A stretch of DNA of 64,000 nucleotides from an uncultured bacterium (GTDB taxonomy: Bacteria > Bacillota > Clostridia > Oscillospirales > Ruminococcaceae). Positions 58,305 to 64,000 of the stretch are shown here, one piece after another. The stretch is from NCBI GenBank assembly GCA_934875375.1, contig CAKXHL010000003.1:86734-150733 (forward strand). The letters are read 5' to 3'. The stretch's first letter is position 1; each line of letters begins with the position of its first letter. The translations under genes were made by a program, and so were the position numbers. The notes below the pieces were generated by a model. That model saw only the letters and a list, made by a program, of their open reading frames with translations. It did no database searches and was not told where the DNA came from.

Positions 58305-59744
58305 TCAAAGGATTCCTTCAATATGGGGCTTTACGTCATCTGGCACCGCACACACATAAACGCCGCCGGTCGTTTTTTGGTGCTCCTCTCGCGCTTTTTC
58401 CAGCAAGTCGGGATCTTTCAGCACTGTTACGGCCGCATGAGCCATCGCCTTTGCAGCGGCCAGCATTCCTTTTTCCCCAACGCTGGTGCCCCCCTGAGCG
58501 GCCAGCTGCCAGGAATGACCCGACGTACCAATGGCATAACAGGCGGCATTGAGCCAAGCAGTAGGCGCCACATAGCTGACGTCACCCACATCAGTAGAAC
58601 CAAATAACGGCGTGGAGGGAAAACGCAGCGGGAACACCACATCCTGCAAAGGCTGCCCGGTAAACATCGGCACATATTCTTCACCGAATTTTGCGCCATA
58701 GGCTTTGACCTTGGCCTTTACCTCATCTGCCGGATAATTTTGCTGGAAGGAACGGGCGATCTGTCGGTCCTTTTCATCAAATTCCGGTGCGCCAGTGGCT
58801 TCAAAGCTCTGCTGCAACACCTGGCTGAGCACATGATTGGGCAAATAATCGCACATACCATCTATCGGCAGGATATCCACTGTTGTTCCGGTCATCAATG
58901 CCGCGCCTTTGGCACAATTATTCACCCGTTCACGCAGTTCCAGCGCCTGACTGATTTTGGGTGAACGAATAAAGTAGTAAAGCGCTGCGTGATCTTGCAC
59001 TACATTAGGCGCGCCGCCGCCTGCATCCCGGTAAGCATAATGAATCCTCGCTTCCTGAATCATATGTTCCCGCAGATAGTTTACCCCTACGTTCATCAAT
59101 TCGCAAGCGTCCAAAGCGCTGCGCCCCAGATGCGGCTGACCCGCCGCATGGGTAGCCCGCCCATGGAACCGATAGACCACGCTCACCGCTGCCAGAGAAT
59201 GTTCCCCCATAATGGAGTTATTGCTGCCCGGATGCCAAGTAAATACTCCATCCAGCAGGTCAAATACTCCTTCCCGAGACAGATACACCTTAGCACTGCC
59301 GTTCTCCTCTGCCGGACAACCATAAAACGCGATTGTACCAGGCAATCCGCTTTCTTTTATGTAATCCTTGACAGCTACCGCTGCCGCCGCCGCACCAACA
59401 CCCAACAGGTTATGCCCACAGCCGTGTCCGGCACCGCCAGGCACCAACTCTTCCCGATGAGGGCAGCCCGCCTTTTGGCTTAAAGAAGGCAGCGCATCAT
59501 ACTCCCCCAGAATGCCCACCATCGGCTTTCCGCTGCCGTATTTTGCCACAAATGCCGTTGGGATTCCCGCCAGACCGGTGGTAATCGTAAACCCTTCCTG
59601 TGTCAGCATCTGAATCAGCGCCTGAGAAGACTTCTCCTCATGAAAGGCAAGCTCCGCATAACGCCAGATTTCCTGGCTGAGTTGACAGTATTTTTCCTCA
59701 TTTTTTCGCACAAATTGCGTGATTTTTTCTGCGAAATAATCCAT
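58305..59744 (-). CDS. M20 family amidohydrolase (AbgB-like), copy 1
   Basis: This 479-residue metallo-amidohydrolase has the di-metal ligand motifs GGAGHGCGHNLLGVG, YGCPAEENGSAK and FTWHPGS, then the dimerisation insert RFHGRATHAAGQPHLGRSAL, and a C-terminal Asp/His part (FGSTDVGDVSYVAPTAW). It most resembles p-aminobenzoyl-glutamate hydrolase subunit B, which cleaves amide bonds of folate breakdown products or N-acyl amino acids. The next gene is a close copy in the same orientation. AAAGGAGAAG precedes the ATG. No transporter of the AbgT type lies nearby. Confidence 0.9.
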   Translation of the reverse strand: MDYFAEKITQFVRKNEEKYCQLSQEIWRYAELAFHEEKSSQALIQMLTQEGFTITTGLAGIPTAFVAKYGSGKPMVGILGEYDALPSLSQKAGCPHREELVPGGAGHGCGHNLLGVGAAAAAVAVKDYIKESGLPGTIAFYGCPAEENGSAKVYLSREGVFDLLDGVFTWHPGSNNSIMGEHSLAAVSVVYRFHGRATHAAGQPHLGRSALDACELMNVGVNYLREHMIQEARIHYAYRDAGGGAPNVVQDHAALYYFIRSPKISQALELRERVNNCAKGAALMTGTTVDILPIDGMCDYLPNHVLSQVLQQSFEATGAPEFDEKDRQIARSFQQNYPADEVKAKVKAYGAKFGEEYVPMFTGQPLQDVVFPLRFPSTPLFGSTDVGDVSYVAPTAWLNAACYAIGTSGHSWQLAAQGGTSVGEKGMLAAAKAMAHAAVTVLKDPDLLEKAREEHQKTTGGVYVCAVPDDVKPHIEGIL

Positions 59745-59783
59745 TTTCTTCTCCTTTTTCTCTCTTGACCTGCTTTTTATTTC

Positions 59784-59815
59784 GAAAAAGCCCCAGCGTA
59801 TGCCGCTGAGCTTTT
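59784..59815 (-). terminator. Terminator between the M20 genes
   Basis: CAGCG / CGCTG and AAAAGC / GCTTTT segments form an imperfect stem ending in T residues on the minus strand. It may reduce read-through from copy 2 to copy 1. Confidence 0.5.
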
Positions 59816-59817
59816 CC

Positions 59818-61266
59818 TTATTTTACACCGTCCAACATCGGCTTGGTATCTGCCGGCACCGGGCAGATATATTTACCGCCGGTAGCCTTGACGTATTCTT
59901 CCTTCGCCTTTTGCAGCAGTGCCGGGTCCTTCATAGCGCAAACCGCAGCATAGGCCATAACCTTGGCCGCTGCCAGCATCCCCTCATGCCCAATGCTGCA
60001 GCCGCTTTGGGCTGTCAGCTGCCAGGAATGGCCGGGCGTACCGATGGCATAGGTAGCCATATTCAGCTGCGCCGTAGGGCAGACATAGCTAACGTCTCCT
60101 ACATCAGTGGAACCAGAACTCGCTACCGGGTCAAACTGAAGAGGCAGAACAATATCCATCAGCGATTTCCCTGCCAACTGGGCTGCAATTTCAGGGCCAT
60201 AGTCTTTTTCATACAACTCGTTTTTCGCTTTTAGCTCCGCTTGCGGATATTCCTGCTGAAACTGAGCTGCCAGCGCCCTGTCTGCGTCGGTAAAACGGGG
60301 CGCTCCTACTGCTTCCAATCCCTGTTGCAGCAGAGCGCTGAGGGTCTGGTTAGGAATAAAGTCACACAAACCGTCAGTCGTGGTAATTTCCAGCGTAGTC
60401 CCAGTCATCAACGCCGCTCCCTTTGCGCAGTTGTCCACCCTCTCCCGCAGTTCCACTGCCTGCGACACTTTCGGCGCGCGGATAAAATAATACAGCGCCG
60501 CATGATCCTGCACCACATTAGGCGCACCACCGCCTGCATCCCGATAAGCATAGTGAATGCGCGCTTCCGGAATCATGTGCTCCCGCAGATAATTAGCTCC
60601 TACGTTCATCAGTTCGCAGGCATCCAGCGCGCTGCGGCCCAAATGCGGCTGCCCCGCCGCATGTGTGGCCCGACCGTGAAACCGGTACAGCACGCCGATA
60701 CACGCCAGGCTGCTGCAGCCATCCACAGCGTTTTTGCTGGAAGGATGCCAAGTGAAAGCCCCATCCAATTCATCAAATACGCCTTCTTTTGCCATATGCA
60801 TTTTACCGCTGCCATCTTCTTCCGCCGGGCAGCCGTAATAAACCACCGTTCCAGCCAGACCCTGCTCCTGCATATACTCTTTCACTGCCAGCGCCGATGC
60901 CAACGCACCAACACCCAGCTCATTATGCCCGCAGCCGTGGCCGGCCGTACCGTTTTCGAACAAAGCTCTCTGGGGGTTGCCGGGCTGTTGGCTCAAATCA
61001 AACAACGCATCATACTCGCCCAAAAATCCAATGACCGGTTTTCCACTGCCGTATCTGGCCACAAAAGCCGTCGGTATTCCGGCGACGCCTTTTTCAAGGG
61101 TAAACCCCTCGTCTTCCAGACAGCGTTCCAGCGCCTGAGCAGACCGAAATTCCTGAAATCCTACCTCAGCATAGCGCCAGATCTCCTCGCTCAACGCCGT
61201 GAGCTTCTGCCGCTTTTTCTCAATATACCCATCCAAAATGTTTGCCAACCGATCCAAAAATGCCAC
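59818..61266 (-). CDS. M20 family amidohydrolase (AbgB-like), copy 2
   Basis: This 482-residue tandem paralogue has the same motif order: GTAGHGCGHNELGVGALASA, YYGCPAEEDGSGKMHMAKEG, FTWHPSSKNAV, then FHGRATHAAGQPHLGRSALD and FDPVASSGSTDVGDVSYVCP. It is closest to copy 1 in the dimer insert and the block around ARIHYAYRDAGGGAPNVVQD. The first part starts AFLDRLANILDGYIEKKRQK. The ATG at 61264-61266 follows GAAGGGAGTGGC. The duplication suggests two related substrates or dimer partners. Its promoter is at 61293-61321. Confidence 0.9.
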   Translation of the reverse strand: MAFLDRLANILDGYIEKKRQKLTALSEEIWRYAEVGFQEFRSAQALERCLEDEGFTLEKGVAGIPTAFVARYGSGKPVIGFLGEYDALFDLSQQPGNPQRALFENGTAGHGCGHNELGVGALASALAVKEYMQEQGLAGTVVYYGCPAEEDGSGKMHMAKEGVFDELDGAFTWHPSSKNAVDGCSSLACIGVLYRFHGRATHAAGQPHLGRSALDACELMNVGANYLREHMIPEARIHYAYRDAGGGAPNVVQDHAALYYFIRAPKVSQAVELRERVDNCAKGAALMTGTTLEITTTDGLCDFIPNQTLSALLQQGLEAVGAPRFTDADRALAAQFQQEYPQAELKAKNELYEKDYGPEIAAQLAGKSLMDIVLPLQFDPVASSGSTDVGDVSYVCPTAQLNMATYAIGTPGHSWQLTAQSGCSIGHEGMLAAAKVMAYAAVCAMKDPALLQKAKEEYVKATGGKYICPVPADTKPMLDGVK

Positions 61267-61292
61267 TCCCTTCGATTTTTCATCTTACGTTT

Positions 61293-61321
61293 ATTCTACT
61301 GTTCCCGGTTAAAAAAGTAAA
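61293..61321 (-). promoter_or_regulatory. Promoter of the M20 gene pair
   Basis: On the minus strand TTTACT (61316-61321), a 17-base spacer and TAGAAT (61293-61298) precede copy 2 by about 27 bases. Confidence 0.5.
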
Positions 61322-61340
61322 GCTTTTCCCGCTGCAACTC

Positions 61341-61369
61341 TTGTAAAAACAAGGTTTTTTCACTATAAT
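61341..61369 (+). promoter_or_regulatory. Promoter of DUF1846 gene
   Basis: TTGTAA (61341-61346), a 17-base spacer and TATAAT (61364-61369) lie about 105 bases before the coding region. Confidence 0.7.
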
Positions 61370-61474
61370 AAGAATAATTATTGTTGTTGTCTGCCTTTGC
61401 GGCATCGGTGGCTAAGATTCGTTTCTTGGCCGTTTTTCGTACGTGGGCGTTCACAGGAGGAAAGGTATGTGCTT

Positions 61475-62959
61475 ATGAAAGAGATCGGGTTTGACAATCA
61501 GAAATATGTGCATCTGCAATCAGAACATATTAAAAAACGCATCGCTCAATTCGGCGGAAAATTGTATCTGGAGTTTGGTGGCAAACTGTTTGACGATTTT
61601 CATGCCTCGCGGGTATTGCCCGGTTTTGAGCCGGACAGCAAGGTAAAACTGCTTTTGCAGCTGAAAGAGCAGGCGGAAATTGTCATTGTCATCAACGCTT
61701 CAGACATTGAAAAGAACAAAATCCGCGGCGATCTTGGCATTACCTATGATTTGGATGTGTTGCGCTTGATTGACGCATTTCGGGGAATTGGCCTGTATGT
61801 GGGCAGCGTAGTACTAGCGCGCTATGCGGGACAAGCCGCAGCCGATGCATTCATCCATCGGCTGGAGCGGCTGGGCGTTCGGGTATTCCGCCACTATACC
61901 ATTGAAGGCTATCCTTCCAACATTCCGCTGATTGTCAGTGAGCAGGGCTATGGCCGCAACGAATTTATCGAAACCTCCCGCCCTCTTGTGGTGGTAACGG
62001 CACCGGGCCCCGGTTCCGGTAAAATGGCCACCTGCCTTTCCCAACTGTATCATGAATACAAAAGAGGGGTAAAAGCCGGTTACGCCAAGTTCGAGACTTT
62101 TCCCATCTGGAATATTCCGCTGAACCATCCGGTCAATCTGGCTTATGAAGCGGCTACTGCTGATCTAAACGATGTCAATATGATCGATCCGTTCCATCTG
62201 GACGCCTACGGGATCACTACGGTCAACTACAACCGGGACGTGGAGATTTTTCCGGTACTACGGGCGATGTTCGAAAAAATTATGGGGGAATGCCCCTATA
62301 AATCCCCCACGGATATGGGGGTTAATATGGCAGGCAACGCCATCGTCAATGATGAAGTCTGCCGGGAAGCATCCCGTCAGGAGATCATCCGCCGCTACTA
62401 CCAAAGCCTGTGCGAACGGCGTCAGGGACTTTTGGAGGAGGATGTGGTTTATAAGCTGGAGCTTCTGATGAATCAGGCCGGTGTTTCCACGGCGGACCGA
62501 CCGGTGGTCAAAGCGGCAATCGACCGGGCGGAATCCACCGGGATGCCGGCTGCGGCCATCCAGCTGCCGGACGGGCAGATCGTCACCGGCAAAACCTCCA
62601 ACCTGTTAGGATGTTCGGCCGCTTTGCTGCTCAATGCACTAAAGGTGCTGGGCGGTATCCATCATGACATCCACCTGATTTCCCCTATCGTCATTGAACC
62701 GATTCAACAGCTGAAAACCAAAGATCTGGGCGGCCACAACCCGCGGCTGCATACCGATGAAATCCTCATTGCCCTTTCCATCAGCGCAGCGACTAACCCC
62801 ACCGCGGAACTGGCGATGAATCAGCTTCCTTTGTTGCGGGGATGCGAGGCTCATTCTTCGGTGATTCTCTCTCAGGTCGATGACAGCACCTTTAAAAAAT
62901 TGGGCGTACACCTGACCTGTGAACCTGCTTATCAGACCAAAAAGCTGTATCATAAGTAA
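61475..62959 (+). CDS. DUF1846 family protein
   Basis: This 494-residue protein of the DUF1846 family is conserved in Firmicutes and some other bacteria and has no settled function. Signatures include EIGFDNQKYVHLQSEHIKKR at the start, FDDFHASRVLPGFEPDSKVK, VVTAPGPGSGKMATCLSQLY (a nucleotide-binding-like loop), and SPTDMGVNMAGNAIVNDEVC. ATG 61475 is 14 bases from AGGAGG. GTG 61469 (8 bases) is in frame and may be used. An ATG at 61467 opens a three-codon frame that stops across the start. It is separated by 16 bases from mscL. Confidence 0.92.
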   Translation: MKEIGFDNQKYVHLQSEHIKKRIAQFGGKLYLEFGGKLFDDFHASRVLPGFEPDSKVKLLLQLKEQAEIVIVINASDIEKNKIRGDLGITYDLDVLRLIDAFRGIGLYVGSVVLARYAGQAAADAFIHRLERLGVRVFRHYTIEGYPSNIPLIVSEQGYGRNEFIETSRPLVVVTAPGPGSGKMATCLSQLYHEYKRGVKAGYAKFETFPIWNIPLNHPVNLAYEAATADLNDVNMIDPFHLDAYGITTVNYNRDVEIFPVLRAMFEKIMGECPYKSPTDMGVNMAGNAIVNDEVCREASRQEIIRRYYQSLCERRQGLLEEDVVYKLELLMNQAGVSTADRPVVKAAIDRAESTGMPAAAIQLPDGQIVTGKTSNLLGCSAALLLNALKVLGGIHHDIHLISPIVIEPIQQLKTKDLGGHNPRLHTDEILIALSISAATNPTAELAMNQLPLLRGCEAHSSVILSQVDDSTFKKLGVHLTCEPAYQTKKLYHK

Positions 62960-62975
62960 AAGGAGCGGGTATACC

Positions 62976-63392
62976 ATGAAAAAGAGCGGATTTTGGACGG
63001 AGTTCCGTCAATTTATTGCCAAAGGCAATGTGATGAATCTGGCCGTCGGCGTTATCATCGGCGCGGCGTTTCAGGCCATCACCACATCATTGGTCAACGA
63101 TATCATTTCTCCGGTCATCGGCCTGTTTGCCAGTGCCGATATGAGCGACTGGTCGGTCGCCGTCGGCGGCGCGGAAATTCGTTATGGCGCTTTTTTGACA
63201 GCAGTAATCAATTTTTTAATTATGGCGCTGGTGATTTTTCTGCTGGTCAAGCTATTGAATCGGGTTATGACCATCAGAAAAAAGCCGGAACCGCAAGCAG
63301 CGCCCACTGTCAAAAAATGTCCGTTTTGCTGCAGCGAAATCCCGCTGGAAGCGACCCGTTGCCCGCATTGCACCTCTGAACTGAACGAATAA
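62976..63392 (+). CDS. mscL: Large-conductance mechanosensitive channel MscL with zinc-ribbon tail
   Basis: This is a 138-residue protein. Residues about 1-100 match MscL: FWTEFRQFIAKGNVMNLAVG, VIIGAAFQAITTSLVNDIIS, and the second helix VINFLIMALVIFLLVKLLNR. A short Pro/Ala linker leads to a four-cysteine zinc ribbon (KKCPFCCSEIPLEATRCPHC, about 115-134). The channel opens under membrane tension to release solutes. The ribbon would hang in the cytoplasm, at the place of the usual helical bundle. ATG 62976 follows AAGGAGCGGG. Confidence 0.92.
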   Translation: MKKSGFWTEFRQFIAKGNVMNLAVGVIIGAAFQAITTSLVNDIISPVIGLFASADMSDWSVAVGGAEIRYGAFLTAVINFLIMALVIFLLVKLLNRVMTIRKKPEPQAAPTVKKCPFCCSEIPLEATRCPHCTSELNE

Positions 63393-63460
63393 AAAACAGG
63401 CCGGATATTCTCCCCTACCAAAAAGGATCATTCCGGCTCCAAACAACGATACGGAAGAGG

Positions 63461-63840
63461 CTCATAAAATTTCACATTGTCGATTGCTTTGCCGAAGAAA
63501 AATATCAGGGGAATCAGCTTCTGATTCTGCTTGCCGACCAAACGATAATCGATTGGGAACAACAGCAGATTACCAGAGAAGTCAATTTTTCTGAAACGGC
63601 GTTTATTTTATCCGGCAAACAGGCCGACGGTGGATATCCTGTTCGGATTTGGACGCCCAACGCAGGAGAAATTCCTTTTGCAGGACATCCAACACTTAGG
63701 TGTGCCTATGTGATTCAACCGCTGATAGAACAAGGATACCCAGATGAGGTGAAACTAAACCTGAAAGTCGGTCAGATTACGGTCAGCCGGTCTGTGCATG
63801 GCATGGTGATGAGGCAAAAGCCTCCTGTTTTCGGTGTTAA
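63461..63840 (+). pseudogene. PhzF-family isomerase/epimerase, truncated, no normal start
   Basis: One open frame encodes an N-terminal half of a PhzF-like protein: KFHIVDCFAEEKYQGNQLLI, then NFSETAFILSGKQADGGYPV, RIWTPNAGEIPFAGHPTLRC and KLNLKVGQITVSRSVHGMVM. It starts at ATA (63462-63464) after GGAAGAGGCTC, with no ATG/GTG/TTG in place. After RQKPPVFG the frame changes into unrelated VKIKSKPLVN and stops near 63869. Intact PhzF proteins are about 260-300 residues. The junction is followed by hairpins resembling an insertion-sequence end. Confidence 0.7.
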
Positions 63841-63849
63841 AATAAAATC

Positions 63850-63920
63850 AAAACCACTGGTAAACTAGTGGTTTGCTCAAACCCCGGAGGGGTCAGTACT
63901 TGTTGACCCCTGAAAGGGGT
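63850..63920. mobile_element. Probable IS200/IS605-type end with nested hairpins (cut by window)
   Basis: Three hairpins follow the PhzF break: AAACCACT / AGTGGTTT (63851-63858 and 63867-63874), GGGGTCA / TGACCCC (63889-63895 and 63904-63910) and CCCC-TGAAA-GGGG (63907-63919). Subterminal imperfect hairpins of this sort mark IS200/IS605 elements and TnpB-associated RNAs. No transposase is visible before the window ends, so the call is tentative. Confidence 0.4.
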
Positions 63921-63953
63921 ACTGAGAGTTTGCCATCGCATCACTATTACAGG

Positions 63954-63981
63954 CAGCCGCTAAAAGCGGCTGTTTTCTTTT
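63954..63981 (+). terminator. Intrinsic terminator near right edge
   Basis: CAGCCGC (63954-63960) and GCGGCTG (63966-63972) with a 5-base loop are followed by TTTTCTTTT. Confidence 0.75.
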
Positions 63982-64000
63982 GCCTACTTTCTCTTGCTAC

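Noticed and set aside
60241..61320. Open frame of 359 residues opposite M20 copy 2
   Set aside because: It is antisense to a clear enzyme gene and contains no known motif.
1..64000. CRISPR arrays, prophage or complete integrative elements
   Set aside because: I saw no regularly spaced repeats, no cas genes, no phage structural genes and no full integrase; only a recombinase remnant and a possible insertion-sequence end.

Overview
The window looks like a chromosomal segment of an anaerobic, spore-forming Clostridia bacterium, most likely of the Oscillospiraceae/Ruminococcaceae type. This is inferred from moderate GC, frequent TTG/GTG starts behind strong AGGAGG sites, a V-type ATPase operon, a SleC-like cortex hydrolase, DUF1846, XpaC-TelA and FeoAB. 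No rRNA or other taxonomic marker is present, so the placement is only an inference.

Layout. 1-1.6 kb: a PadR / HAAS-domain / DUF4097 cassette whose last gene is decayed. 1.9-7.7 kb: three paralogous lipoprotein solute-binding proteins, each with its own terminator and long leader, and no permease gene nearby. 8.1-11.5 kb: a LysR regulator divergent from a cation/proton antiporter, followed by a damaged stretch in which the antiporter, a YibE/F gene and an alkaline phosphatase have all lost sequence. 11.8-15 kb: a PHP-UvrD fusion helicase. 15.3-16 kb: tRNA-Arg(CCG), tRNA-Leu(CAG) and a serine-recombinase remnant. 16.3-22.4 kb: a PH-domain protein, a MATE exporter, two TrkA-type potassium-channel regulators behind an attenuator-like leader, TrmN6, RsmI and a PiT phosphate transporter.

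22.5-28.3 kb (minus strand): the most interesting block. It encodes a SleC-like protein with four peptidoglycan-binding repeats, an S53 (sedolisin) protease, and four small or disordered uncharacterised proteins, one only 38 residues long. A sporulation-sigma-like promoter precedes it. By analogy with Csp protease/pro-SleC, I infer a germination or cortex-lysis locus in which a sedolisin could take the place of the subtilisin-like activator.

28.4-40.9 kb: phosphodiesterase, biotin ligase, XpaC-TelA, a frameshifted HD-domain gene, a flavodoxin-like protein, a zinc-ribbon membrane protein, an S9 peptidase, an XRE-membrane protein, a YitT-type membrane protein, a GntR regulator and an aldehyde dehydrogenase. 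41.1-49.8 kb: a complete nine-gene V-ATPase operon whose K subunit keeps the sodium-binding residues. 49.9-52.1 kb: a small AT-rich accessory island with two short YHGS proteins, an XRE regulator and several hairpins. 52.1-54.1 kb: a YtrA-type GntR/ABC transporter operon. 54.3-56.8 kb: feoA-feoB-feoB-associated gene. 56.9-63.4 kb: an XRE regulator, a broken TM2 gene, MGMT, two M20 amidohydrolases, DUF1846 and an MscL with a C-terminal zinc ribbon. The right edge holds a truncated PhzF gene next to hairpins that resemble an IS200/IS605 end.

Core genes are intact while accessory genes carry many lesions. This suggests real gene decay rather than uniformly poor sequence, although homopolymer sequencing error cannot be excluded for single-base cases.
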